From the NCBI RefSeq assembly GCF_031599675.1, contig NZ_CP134223.1, forward strand, positions 6,058,501-6,122,500: 64,000 nucleotides of DNA. Direction: 5' to 3'. This DNA comes from Paenibacillus pedocola. Its GTDB lineage: Bacteria; Bacillota; Bacilli; Paenibacillales; Paenibacillaceae. Positions 18,311-26,788 of the stretch are shown in pieces. The position numbers were made by a program, and so were the translations under genes. The notes under the pieces are model-generated. The model had not been told where the DNA came from and did not search any database. It was given only the letters and a program-made list of their open reading frames with translations. Each line of letters opens with the position of its first letter. Position 1 is the stretch's first letter.

Positions 18311-18708
18311 CCGCCAACAGTGGGCTAAACGAGTAAATCAATGGGATTTATCCCTCTGTTTCCGCCGACAGTGGGCTGAATGAGCAAATCAATGGGATTA
18401 TTCCCTCTGTTTCCGCCGACAATCGGCTGAATGAGCAAATCAATGGGATTTATCCCTTTGTTTCCGCCAACAGTGGGCTGAATGAGCAAATCAATGGGAT
18501 TATTCCCTTTGTTTCCGCCATCAGCGGGCTGAATGAGCAAATCAATGGGATTTATCCCTCTGTTTCCGCCAACAGTGGGCTGAATGAGCAAATCAATGGG
18601 ATTTATCCCTCTGTTTCCGCCAACAGTGGGCTGAACGAGTAAATCAGTTGGATTATTCCCTCTGTTTCCGCCGACAATCGGCTGAATGAGCAAATCAATG
18701 GGATTATA
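18301..18708. repeat. Eight tandem 51-bp repeats
   Basis: Units start at 18301, 18352, 18403, 18454, 18505, 18556, 18607 and 18658 and begin CCCTCTGTTTCCGCC. Each differs from the others by a few bases. Common variants are CAACAGTGGG versus CGACAATCGG in the centre and TTTAT versus TTATT at the end. 51 bp equals 17 codons, so a reading frame stays open through most units on both strands; the minus strand would read NPIDLLIQPTVGGNRG-like repeats. The array lies between convergent genes, next to the glnS terminator. Translation is doubtful because the only minus-strand ATG is inside that terminator. Confidence 0.9.
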
Positions 18709-18811
18709 CCTATGTCCCTGCCCGCCGCCCCCTATCCGGCCGGATTCCGAGGCCTTTATACCGCCGCTTCCGCCGCAGTTAGAGGCCAGAACACGTGCTG
18801 AGAGCAAACAA

Positions 18812-18855
18812 AGAGGCTGTCCACGCCATTTTATCAATGGGGAGACAGCCTCTCT
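18812..18855 (-). terminator. Terminator after glnS
   Basis: AGAGGCTGTC and GACAGCCTCT form a 10-bp stem with a long loop. On the minus strand the stem is followed by TTTGTTTG. Confidence 0.7.
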
Positions 18856-18873
18856 AACTCTAATTATTCAGCC

Positions 18874-20574
18874 TTATTTAGCGGGCTGGAACGAGCTTTT
18901 CAGCGAAACGACCAGATTGAACACGGGATGTCCAGGGGCCGAATATTTGCTGTCCACGTTGAAGTAACCGTGGCGGAAGAATTGGAACTTGTCCTGTGGT
19001 ACGCTGTCCTTCAGCCCCGGTTCCACGAAGCCCTGCAGGATCTCGATGGATTTCGGGTTGAGCTGGTCCAGGAAGCTTGGCTCCGGCTTGTCGGCGGATG
19101 GCTCAAGACCTTCAACTTCGGCCTCCGCATCGGCTTCTTCAGCGGAAATCAGCGGCTCGTAGAGGCGGAACTCAGCCGGAACGGCCTGGCTGGCATCCAC
19201 CCAGTGCAGGGTACCCTTGACTTTACGGCCGGTAAATCCGCTGCCGCTCCGCGTCTCCGGATCATACGTGCAGTGCAGCTCCACAACTTCACCGTTCTCG
19301 TCTTTAATGAACTCGTTGCATTTGATGAAATAGGCATTCTTCAGGCGCACTTCGTTGCCAGGGAACAGGCGGAAATATTTGTTCGGCGGAATCTCCATGA
19401 AATCATCACGCTCAATATAGATTTCCCGGGAGAATGGAATCTGGCGGTTGCCCATTTCAGGGTTCTCCACATTATTCTCAATCTCAAAATATTCCGTCTG
19501 GCCTTCCGGATAATTCGTGATAACCACCTTTAGCGGGCGAAGCACGGCCATCGTCCGGGGCACGGTCAGCTTCAGATCCTCACGGATGAAATGCTCCAGC
19601 ATCTGCAGATCCACAAGGCCCTGGCTTTTGGAAATACCGGTCTCATGCACGAAGCTGCGGATGGCTTCCGGAGTATATCCCCGGCGGCGCAGTCCGGAAA
19701 TGGTCGGCATGCGGGGATCATCCCAGCCGTCCACATGGCCTTCATCCACGAGCAGCTTAAGCTTGCGTTTGCTTGTTACCGTCTGGGCGAGGTTCAGGCG
19801 CCCGAATTCGTATTGATGCGGCACAGCCGGCATCTCACATTCTGCAATAACCCAGTCATAGAACGGGCGCTGATCCTCGAACTCCAGGGAACACAGGGAG
19901 TGGGTCACACTTTCAATGGCATCCTCCAGCGGATGTGCGAAGGTATACATTGGGTAAATACACCAGGTATCGCCTGTATTATGGTGATGGGAGTGCGAAA
20001 TCCGGTAAATCACCGGGTCACGCAGATTGATATTAGGCGAAGCCATGTCAATCTTGGCGCGCAGCACCTTCTCGCCGTCCTTGAATTCGCCTGCACGCAT
20101 GCGCCGGAACAGATCCAGACTCTCTTCGCTACTTCGCTCACGGTACGGGCTGTTCTTGCCAGGCTCAGTCAATGTGCCGCGAAGCTCACGGATTTGATCG
20201 GCCGAGAGGTCATCCACATAAGCTTTGCCCTTGCGGATCAGCAGTTCGGCGCGCTCGTACATTTCCCCGAAATAGTCAGAAGCAAACCGCAGCTCATCCC
20301 ATTCGTAACCGAGCCACTTCACGTCCTCCTGAATAGAATTTACATATTCCGTATCCTCTTTCAGCGGATTCGTGTCGTCGAAGCGCAAATTGGTCTTGCC
20401 GCCGAATTCATCAGCCAGTGTAAAGTTAATCCAGATCGCCTTGGCATGTCCGATATGTAAATAACCGTTCGGCTCCGGCGGAAAGCGGGTGACCACTTCC
20501 TTTACTTTACCTGAGCTCAAATCTTCGGTAATGACATTCTTGATGAAATTGGAGGGTGTTCCACGGTTCTCCAC
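18874..20574 (-). CDS. glnS: Glutaminyl-tRNA synthetase
   Basis: This class I synthetase charges tRNA-Gln directly with glutamine. The HIGH motif is in PPEPNGYLHIGHAKA and the KMSKS-equivalent is TVTSKRKL, followed by GWDDPRMPTISGLRRRGYTPEAIR, a GlnRS hallmark. The C-terminal anticodon-binding domain is complete. I prefer GTG 20574 (566 residues): GAGAGG lies 9 bp upstream, whereas the TTG at 20583 directly abuts that site. Many Firmicutes lack GlnRS and use GatCAB, so its presence favours Paenibacillus-like bacteria. No T-box sequence is seen upstream. Confidence 0.95.
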   Translation of the reverse strand: MENRGTPSNFIKNVITEDLSSGKVKEVVTRFPPEPNGYLHIGHAKAIWINFTLADEFGGKTNLRFDDTNPLKEDTEYVNSIQEDVKWLGYEWDELRFASDYFGEMYERAELLIRKGKAYVDDLSADQIRELRGTLTEPGKNSPYRERSSEESLDLFRRMRAGEFKDGEKVLRAKIDMASPNINLRDPVIYRISHSHHHNTGDTWCIYPMYTFAHPLEDAIESVTHSLCSLEFEDQRPFYDWVIAECEMPAVPHQYEFGRLNLAQTVTSKRKLKLLVDEGHVDGWDDPRMPTISGLRRRGYTPEAIRSFVHETGISKSQGLVDLQMLEHFIREDLKLTVPRTMAVLRPLKVVITNYPEGQTEYFEIENNVENPEMGNRQIPFSREIYIERDDFMEIPPNKYFRLFPGNEVRLKNAYFIKCNEFIKDENGEVVELHCTYDPETRSGSGFTGRKVKGTLHWVDASQAVPAEFRLYEPLISAEEADAEAEVEGLEPSADKPEPSFLDQLNPKSIEILQGFVEPGLKDSVPQDKFQFFRHGYFNVDSKYSAPGHPVFNLVVSLKSSFQPAK

Positions 20575-20799
20575 AGCTATCAACCTCTCGTTCTGTAATA
20601 TTACTTCTTCCTTGTATGAACATGTTTCCTATTAATATACCCGTTAACCGTAGAATGATCAATGAAATGGGGAATTAAGCCATCCCGGATAGCCCTTTGA
20701 CTTCCCTCAAGGCGATAGAGTAGCATGGAAATCATAAAGCTTTGTCATTCATCTGTTAATTTATACGTGTTCTGATATGAAAAAGGGGGACTTAACGCA

Positions 20800-21045
20800 A
20801 TGAAGCCAATTAAGCTGCCTAAAGAGCAGCGCGACCTGATTACAGAAAATATCCGTGTCTACTTCGAGGCTGAACGCGGAGAGACGATCGGCCATCTCGC
20901 GGCGGATAACCTGCTGGAATTCTTCCTGAAGGAGCTGGGACCGGCCATCTATAACGGCGCGCTCAGCGACTGCCGCACCCTGGCAGTACAGCGGATGCAG
21001 TCACTGGAGGAAGACATTTACGCCCTCGAATGGAAGAAGCGTTAA
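20800..21045 (+). CDS. DUF2164 family protein
   Basis: This 81-residue cytoplasmic protein has the DUF2164 pattern: IKLPKEQRDLITENIRVYFEAERGETIGHLAADNLLEFFLKELGPAIYN. An AAAAAGGGGGA ribosome-binding site precedes the ATG. The acetyltransferase gene follows after 39 bp with its own AAGGAGG, so they may be co-transcribed. Function is unknown. Confidence 0.85.
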   Translation: MKPIKLPKEQRDLITENIRVYFEAERGETIGHLAADNLLEFFLKELGPAIYNGALSDCRTLAVQRMQSLEEDIYALEWKKR

Positions 21046-21084
21046 GCACCATACCGGCCTTGTGCCGTACAAGGAGGCAGCCGC

Positions 21085-21633
21085 ATGTTTAATTATGTAA
21101 TTGATGATGAGCTTGTGCTGAAGCTGCTGATGCCGGAGCATGCCCGCCAGATGTTCGCCCTGGTCGAACGCTCGCGGCTGCGGCTGCGGCAATGGCTGCC
21201 TTGGGTCGACGGAGTAACCGAACAAGCCCATATCGCATCATTTATACAAAATGCCGTCAAGCAAGGCAGCGAAAATGGCGGCTTCACCGCCGGACTGTGG
21301 GTCCGGGATGAGCTGGCCGGCATTATTGGTTATCATCAGATCGACTGGCAGAGCCGTTCGGTCGGCATCGGCTACTGGCTGGGCGAAGGCTACGAGGGCT
21401 ATGGCTACATGACCAGCGCCTGCCGGGTCTTCATTGACTACGCCCTGCTGGAAATGGAGCTGAACCGCATCGAAATCCGCTGTGCAACCGGCAATAAATC
21501 CAGCCGGGCGATCCCCGAGCGGCTCGGCTTTGTGTTCGAAGGTGTCCTGCGCCAGTCGGAAAAGCTGCCGGGCGGCTATGTGAACCACGCCGTATATGGC
21601 CTGCTGCGCAGCGAGTGGAAGCTGCTCGGCTGA
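21085..21633 (+). CDS. RimL/YdaF-like GNAT N-acetyltransferase
   Basis: The 182 residues show the ribosomal-protein-Ser acetyltransferase pattern: LRLRQWLPWVDGV near the N-terminus, IGYWLGEGYEGYGYMTSACR as the acetyl-CoA-binding motif and NKSSRAIPERLGFVFEGVLR near the end. This resembles B. subtilis YdaF. The family acetylates N-terminal amines of ribosomal proteins or small molecules, so the true substrate is uncertain. AAGGAGG precedes the ATG, and a strong terminator follows. Confidence 0.88.
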   Translation: MFNYVIDDELVLKLLMPEHARQMFALVERSRLRLRQWLPWVDGVTEQAHIASFIQNAVKQGSENGGFTAGLWVRDELAGIIGYHQIDWQSRSVGIGYWLGEGYEGYGYMTSACRVFIDYALLEMELNRIEIRCATGNKSSRAIPERLGFVFEGVLRQSEKLPGGYVNHAVYGLLRSEWKLLG

Positions 21634-21642
21634 GCAGCGCAC

Positions 21643-21682
21643 AAAAATGCCTGGAGGTTTTGTCACTCCAGGCATTTTTGAT
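21643..21682. terminator. Bidirectional terminator
   Basis: A perfect 14-bp stem (AAAAATGCCTGGAG with its complement) surrounds a 9-nt loop between convergent genes. Confidence 0.9.
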
Positions 21683-21720
21683 TTTTCCCTTACAGACCTC
21701 AGGAATCAGCTGCCTCTGAC

Positions 21721-22365
21721 CTAACTTTCTTCTGTACCCAGCCATCTCCGGAACTTTTCCCGGGTTACCAGAGACAGAGCCTCCAGCTCCGAGAGTTCGG
21801 GCAAATCGGATCGGTCCGTACGCCCGTGCTCCATCAGGTACAGTACCCGTCTTACCGGAAAGCTGCCTGCACCGGACTCCCGCTTAACGATCGCGTCACC
21901 CGCAGCAATCACGCCTTCACGCAGAACCCGGAAATAGAAGCCGCTGTACCCTGTAGCCAGCACCTTGGCCGGCATATCGGCCGGACCATGCTTCTGAGAG
22001 AGCTTGAAGCATGGGAACCGGGGCTGGCTGACCTGCAGCAGGCAGGAGCCAATCTCGTATACATTCCCGATGCAAACCTCCGTCTCCAGCAGTCCGCTGA
22101 CGGTAAGATTCTCACCGAAGGCGGAATACTCCAGCTTTTTGCCAAGCTGCTCCTCCCAGTAAGCATAATGCTCAACCGGATACACACAAACCGCTTTGTC
22201 CGGACCGCCGTGGTTAACCAGATCAGCCTGTCCATCCCCGTCGAAACCCCCGGTATGCAGACGAACCGGCCCCATCGCGGGCAGCTTGTAAATTCCCGTT
22301 TCCAGCGGCTTTCCGCGGTAGTCCACCTTTACCGGCTTACCCACATTAAGCGAAATGACTTCCAT
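21721..22365 (-). CDS. MOSC domain protein (YiiM-like)
   Basis: MOSC domains bind molybdenum cofactor or transfer sulfur. About 214 residues show the family features: VNHGGPDKAVCVYPVEHYAYWE and the Cys-containing QPRFPCFKLSQKHG. ATG 22365 has GGAGG about 8 bp upstream; the ATG at 22371 is too close to it. The start overlaps the end of the GNAT gene by 20 bp, implying co-translation. YiiM-like proteins reduce N-hydroxylated bases using molybdenum cofactor, so this may be another client of moaA/mobA. That link is inference. Confidence 0.88.
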   Translation of the reverse strand: MEVISLNVGKPVKVDYRGKPLETGIYKLPAMGPVRLHTGGFDGDGQADLVNHGGPDKAVCVYPVEHYAYWEEQLGKKLEYSAFGENLTVSGLLETEVCIGNVYEIGSCLLQVSQPRFPCFKLSQKHGPADMPAKVLATGYSGFYFRVLREGVIAAGDAIVKRESGAGSFPVRRVLYLMEHGRTDRSDLPELSELEALSLVTREKFRRWLGTEES

Positions 22366-22876
22366 CCTCATTCCCTCCAGTCAGCATACAGCACATAAAG
22401 ACTTCATCCACATAATGTCCGCTGAGATAGAACTCATCCTTCAGCCGGCCCTCCTCGTGAAACCCGCATTTACGGTAAAAGGCTAAGGCCGGCTCATTAC
22501 TCGACAGCACCCGCAGACGGAGCTTGCGGATTCCATGCGCTGCCGCATGCCGTTTAATCGCTTCGATCAGCATGCCGCCAATGCCCTGCCGCTGAAACCG
22601 CGGATGCACGGCGATATTCACCTCACACACATGCCGGTTGCTCTCCATGCCGCTCGGGCAGCCAAAGCCGACATATCCGCAAAGCACTCCTTCCTGCAGG
22701 GCGACCAGCTGGGAGCCTGGAGGCGCATGCAGCAGATAATCCTCACGCGAACGCCACATCAAAGGGCCCGGCGTCGTATCCTCCGTCCAGATCATGTTGT
22801 CCAGCACGATCAGCTCACGGGCATCCTTGATTTCGGAGGGCCGGATCGTAAGCGCGCCTCCATTAATTTGTTGCAT
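22346..22876 (-). CDS. GNAT-family N-acetyltransferase
   Basis: The 176 residues include a full GNAT acetyl-CoA motif: VNIAVHPRFQRQGIGGMLIEAIKRHAAAHGIRKLRLRVLSSNEPALAFYRKCGFHEEGRL. The substrate is unknown. The gene is first of a two-gene unit with the MOSC gene, which it overlaps by 20 bp. The N-terminus IRPSEIKDARELIVLDN is typical of the fold. Confidence 0.88.
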   Translation of the reverse strand: MQQINGGALTIRPSEIKDARELIVLDNMIWTEDTTPGPLMWRSREDYLLHAPPGSQLVALQEGVLCGYVGFGCPSGMESNRHVCEVNIAVHPRFQRQGIGGMLIEAIKRHAAAHGIRKLRLRVLSSNEPALAFYRKCGFHEEGRLKDEFYLSGHYVDEVFMCCMLTGGNEDGSHFA

Positions 22877-22951
22877 AGCTCTTCCACCCCTTGCCTTACC
22901 TTTAAAAAATCTCTAGGTTCTCCATTCCGCAATTCATTCCATTTGCATCCA

Positions 22952-24169
22952 TTATACCGTATTTTGTTCCAGTGTACGGGCTGAACGGTTGACATATGCA
23001 TGGACGATAAAGAAGCCTACCGCCAGTACGGCCATTCCGCAGGCGAGCCAGCCGGTGGGCGCAAGCCCGCCGGTATCATACAGGCTGCCCATTAGATACG
23101 GTCCGATAACTCTGCCGGCAGCACCGATGCCCCCGCTGAGACCTAAATAGAAAGGGGCATTCCGGCCCGCATAATCCGAGATAAAGGCCGGGGTTGCCGG
23201 TGAAATCAGCATCTCGCCCAGCGTTGCCAGCACCATCGCCAGCACCATGCCGGGATAGCTCGGCATTAATAGAATAACTGCGTATCCGCTCAAATAGAAT
23301 ACGGCACTTGCCGTCATCTGAGCGGTTGAGGTTCCGGCAAACCAGCGTTTGATGAGGCTGACCAGCGGCTGGGCGGCAAAGATCAGAATACCGTTGAGCG
23401 TCCATAGAAAGCTGTACAGGCTTTTGGACCAGCCCTCCGAAATAATAAACGGCGATACGCCTGTATTCCAGACCGAGTTGCCAAGCAGTAGGAACATGGA
23501 GCCAAGCGCCATATACAAATAGATCCGGGTGTTCCCCATCAGCTTCCAGCCTGACTGGTCCCGGTGACGGGATCTCTGCTGTAGTTCATTATGAGCCGGA
23601 GCATTGCCGATTTTCCGCAGATAGACCAGGAAAAACACAGCGAATATAGCCGAGGTTAGCCCGTTCATTACAAAGCTCAGCATATAGGAAAGATCAGCCA
23701 GCACCCCGCTGAGCCCCGTGCCCAGCGCCACCCCGATATTATTCGCAACATAGATTACATTGAAGAGCTCCCCGCGCCGCTCTGCAAAGCGGAAGCCGAC
23801 AAAGGCCTGAATCGCAGGCTGCGACATGGAGTTAAACAGCCCCACGAGTCCCATAACCACCATGAACATATGCCAGTTCCCGCTTGCCGCAGGCAGGGCG
23901 AACAAAGCGAGGGCATTCATGGCCAGACCGCCGACGATTAGATGTTTGACACCGACCTTATGATAGAGCGACCCGCCCAGCAATTGTCCGGCGATTCCCC
24001 CAAGGGATTGAATAACAATAACGAGTGCAGCATCCTTCATGCTGCGCCCCAGCTCATCGAATACATACATCGTTACAAGCGGCCACATGAGTGCACTGCC
24101 GGTCGCATTAACGAGACTTGCGATCAAAAATACTTTGACTTCCTTCGGATAGTCTTGCAGAAACTTCAT
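22952..24169 (-). CDS. MFS efflux-type transporter
   Basis: The 405 residues form 12 predicted membrane helices, beginning with EVKVFLIASLVNATGSALMWPLVTMYVFDELG. The MFS motif A region reads GGSLYHKVGVKHLIVGG. A central cytoplasmic loop (HNELQQRSRHRDQSGWK) divides the two halves. The pattern is that of drug/proton antiporters; the substrate is unknown. No strong ribosome-binding site is seen at the ATG. Confidence 0.88.
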   Translation of the reverse strand: MKFLQDYPKEVKVFLIASLVNATGSALMWPLVTMYVFDELGRSMKDAALVIVIQSLGGIAGQLLGGSLYHKVGVKHLIVGGLAMNALALFALPAASGNWHMFMVVMGLVGLFNSMSQPAIQAFVGFRFAERRGELFNVIYVANNIGVALGTGLSGVLADLSYMLSFVMNGLTSAIFAVFFLVYLRKIGNAPAHNELQQRSRHRDQSGWKLMGNTRIYLYMALGSMFLLLGNSVWNTGVSPFIISEGWSKSLYSFLWTLNGILIFAAQPLVSLIKRWFAGTSTAQMTASAVFYLSGYAVILLMPSYPGMVLAMVLATLGEMLISPATPAFISDYAGRNAPFYLGLSGGIGAAGRVIGPYLMGSLYDTGGLAPTGWLACGMAVLAVGFFIVHAYVNRSARTLEQNTV

Positions 24170-24303
24170 GACTTGTCTTTCATCCCCTGTTACATATATG
24201 TCTTAATTCCATCCAGTATCCGCCCAAAACAGGGTGAAGGGCAAGCTTATGCATTGACGTTCTGACGCGTCACACAAACACAGAATTATTGATGCTTCCT
24301 TAT

Positions 24304-26412
24304 CTAAAGCTGCATAGAACAGGTTGAAGCCAAGGGCTGCTCCCGCTTCTTCACTTCAACGGTAGCCGAGAAAAAAGTCGCACCGCCGTCCATGTCGCTC
24401 AGCCGGTCCGGCGTAAGCACATTCACCCGCTGCCTTGTTCCTTGGCCTTCCCACCACAGCCCCTGACTGACCACCGTACCCGGCAGCATTTTCTCCGTAA
24501 CCATAGCCGTGAGTTCTACTATACCTCTGCTGTTATACACCGTAATTTCATCACCGTCTGTAATATCCCGCGCCGCCGCATCCTCCGGGTGAATCTGCAG
24601 TGCCGGTTTTTTCTCCATCTTCTTATGCTTCTCCACATTGCCGAACGTCGAGTTCAGGAAATTATGGTTCGGCGGGGAGATGAACATCAGCGGATACGCC
24701 GCTCCCTGCTCCGGACGCCGCACCCCGTCATACCCTTCCTTCAGCGGGGTATACTCAGGCAGCGGAGGCAAGCCGGCCCGCTCCATCGCCTGGGAATAAA
24801 GCTCGATCTTGCCCGAAGGGGTGGGCAGGTTCTCCAGGTAATGCTCTTTAGGCGTCATGTCCAGCTTGACGAACCGCTCCGCCATCAGCCGTTCCAGCGT
24901 AACCCCGCTCATATACGGATTGCTGGGATGGTCAAGCGTCTCACGGATCATCTCAAGCTCGGACTGGCCGAAGATTTCCGGGTCAAAGCCCATAGCCTGT
25001 CCCAGCAGCGAGAAAAGCTCGACATTGCTTTTGCACTCACCCTGCTTCTCCAGTATTGGCTCTTGCAGCTGCATATAATGATGCCAGTAAGAACCGAATA
25101 AGTCCGTATTCTCAAAGGTTGAGGAGGCAGGCAGCACGATATCGGCATACTGCGCAGTGTCGGTCATAAACAGATCATGTACAACCGTAAACAGGTCCTC
25201 ACGGGCAAAGCCTGCCTTTACCTTATCGGCATTAGGGGCAACTACAAGCGGATTGCTGCAGTAAACGAACAGGCTCATAACCGGCTGCTCTTTCAGCTCC
25301 AGCGCCTCCCCGATCCGGTTCATATTTATGCTGCGCGCCTGCGGATTGCTCCGCAAATCGGGACGGGCCAGCGCCCGGGAGTTGGTCGAGGAATAGGCTC
25401 CGTTGGATTTGATCGCCCCGCCGCCCGGCTTCAGCCACGCGCCGACCAGCGCCGGCAGACAGGCGATGCTGCGGACATTCATCCCGCCATTATCGTGATG
25501 CTGCAGCCCGTTGCCGATATGGATATAGGGCACCTTCGCCTCGCCGTACAGCTTGGCCAGCTGTTCAATATCCTCCACTGGCACGCCTGTAATCTGCGAT
25601 ACAAGCTCCGGCGGGTAGCCCAGCGCCTGCTCACGCAGTTCCTTATGTCCTACTGTGTACTTTTCGAGAAAGGCATCGTCCGTCAGCCCGTCCCGGAACA
25701 GAATATGCATCAGTCCCAGCGCCAGTGCGGAATCTGTACCGGGGTAGAGCGGCAGGAACCAGTCCCCCCACTGGGCTGTCCGGTTGCGGTGCACATCAAT
25801 GACTACTACCTTCGCGCCGCGCTTACGCGCCTGCTCCGCGAACACGACCTGATGCATGTTGGTGCTCACAATGTTGCCGCCCCAGACGATAATCAGATCG
25901 GCATTTACCGTATCCTCCGGGCTGGCTCCCCCGTCCATTCCCATGGTGTACACCCAGCCGGCCGTGCCGGCCGCGCTGCAGATTTTGGCATCGAGCTGGC
26001 TTGCGCCCAGCCTGTTAAAGAAGCGCCGGTCCATGCCGCCCACGCTGAGCACGCCCATATTGCCGTAGAAATAGTACGGGAGGATGCTCTCCGGCCCGTA
26101 TTCCTGTGACAGCTGCTTGAAGCGTCCGGCAATTTCCGTAATTGCTTCATCCCAGCTAATCTGCTCGAAGGCTCCGCTGCCCTTCGGGCCGGTGCGGCGG
26201 AGGGGATGCATCAGACGCTCGGGATGGTGTACGCGCTCCGCCATGTTCCGCACCTTATTGCAGATGGCTCCCCGGGTCACCGGATGCTCGGGATTCCCTT
26301 CTACTTTTACAATTTTACCGTTCTGCTTATGCACCAGCAGTCCGCAGGTGTCTGGGCAATCCAGTGGACATACCGCCGGAAATATGCCGTCTTTACTATG
26401 CTTCAAGGCCAT
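24304..26412 (-). CDS. Molybdopterin-dependent oxidoreductase (formate-dehydrogenase-like, YoaE type)
   Basis: A 702-residue cytoplasmic DMSO-reductase-family enzyme. Cys15, Cys19, Cys23 and Cys51 in CPLDCPDTC...C form an N-terminal [4Fe-4S] site. Cys145 in KICSAAGTAGW lies where the Mo ligand is found in the family and is a candidate ligand. C-terminal cofactor-binding segments (SPPNHNFLNSTFGNVEKHKK, IHPEDAAARDITDGDEI) are present. There is no Tat signal and no adjacent electron-transfer subunit. This single-subunit class is annotated variously as formate dehydrogenase or acetylene-hydratase-like; the reaction is undecided. The formate channel gene downstream favours a formate link. Confidence 0.88.
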   Translation of the reverse strand: MALKHSKDGIFPAVCPLDCPDTCGLLVHKQNGKIVKVEGNPEHPVTRGAICNKVRNMAERVHHPERLMHPLRRTGPKGSGAFEQISWDEAITEIAGRFKQLSQEYGPESILPYYFYGNMGVLSVGGMDRRFFNRLGASQLDAKICSAAGTAGWVYTMGMDGGASPEDTVNADLIIVWGGNIVSTNMHQVVFAEQARKRGAKVVVIDVHRNRTAQWGDWFLPLYPGTDSALALGLMHILFRDGLTDDAFLEKYTVGHKELREQALGYPPELVSQITGVPVEDIEQLAKLYGEAKVPYIHIGNGLQHHDNGGMNVRSIACLPALVGAWLKPGGGAIKSNGAYSSTNSRALARPDLRSNPQARSINMNRIGEALELKEQPVMSLFVYCSNPLVVAPNADKVKAGFAREDLFTVVHDLFMTDTAQYADIVLPASSTFENTDLFGSYWHHYMQLQEPILEKQGECKSNVELFSLLGQAMGFDPEIFGQSELEMIRETLDHPSNPYMSGVTLERLMAERFVKLDMTPKEHYLENLPTPSGKIELYSQAMERAGLPPLPEYTPLKEGYDGVRRPEQGAAYPLMFISPPNHNFLNSTFGNVEKHKKMEKKPALQIHPEDAAARDITDGDEITVYNSRGIVELTAMVTEKMLPGTVVSQGLWWEGQGTRQRVNVLTPDRLSDMDGGATFFSATVEVKKREQPLASTCSMQL

Positions 26413-26442
26413 TGTCCTCCCTTTTATCTTTGGGTATGCTGT

Positions 26443-26556
26443 TCACTGAGTTCTAATATCGCTTGTCTTTTCATTGTAAGCCCAGCTCTTCCGGGCGTAA
26501 AGAAAATAGCTGGAAACGCCCTGTTTCGTTCTAAGAATCCCCGGGTAATAGAGCAT
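26443..26556 (-). CDS. Possible small ORF upstream of the molybdopterin oxidoreductase (37 aa)
   Basis: ATG 26556 lies 8 bp after GGGAG and opens a 37-codon frame beginning MLYYPGILRTKQG and rich in Tyr and Lys. It ends 30 bp before the oxidoreductase start. No homology is recognised. It could be a leader peptide, a real small protein or chance. Confidence 0.3.
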   Translation of the reverse strand: MLYYPGILRTKQGVSSYFLYARKSWAYNEKTSDIRTQ

Positions 26557-26574
26557 ATGAAACACTCCCTATTT

Positions 26575-26625
26575 ATTCGCCGTGAGCCCGATTTCGTTCC
26601 CCCGAGTCGGATATGCACGGCGAAT
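26575..26625 (-). other. Long hairpin in the oxidoreductase leader
   Basis: ATTCGCCGTG and CACGGCGAAT form a perfect 10-bp outer stem. An inner CCGA/TCGG stem lies within the loop. It lies just upstream of the possible 37-codon ORF. On the minus strand there is no T-run, so it looks like leader structure more than a terminator. Confidence 0.45.
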
Positions 26626-26657
26626 TTTGTGTTGTCCGTATTTGATAAATCCCCATA

Positions 26658-26734
26658 TTAAAAAGACATCCCCTGAGCGTTCCTCCCCAAACTCCGCATA
26701 AGCGGACTGAAGATAAACAAGCACAAGGAATGTC
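26658..26734 (-). terminator. Probable terminator of the formate/nitrite channel gene
   Basis: On the minus strand GACATTCC pairs with GGGATGTC and is followed by TTTTTAAT. A small inner hairpin (TCCGC/GCGGA) sits in the 54-nt loop. Confidence 0.5.
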
Positions 26735-26788
26735 TATGACAGTAAGCGTATCTTATAAGTTCAATTCAGGCTGCCCTAAGCCTGTAAC

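Noticed and set aside
18301..18708. CRISPR array
   Set aside because: Adjacent units are near-identical along their full 51 bp, with no variable spacers and no cas genes nearby.
18325..18837. Minus-strand protein made of 17-residue repeats (NPIDLLIQPTVGGNRG)
   Set aside because: The only ATG lies in the glnS terminator, with no ribosome-binding site, and the frame follows from the 51-bp period. I describe it as repeat DNA, not as a gene.
19591..20460. Open frame of 289 codons antisense to glnS
   Set aside because: No family sequence or ribosome-binding site; explained by the codon pattern of glnS on the other strand.
20575..20799. T-box upstream of glnS
   Set aside because: No GGTGGNACC-type motif or anti-terminator structure in this gap.
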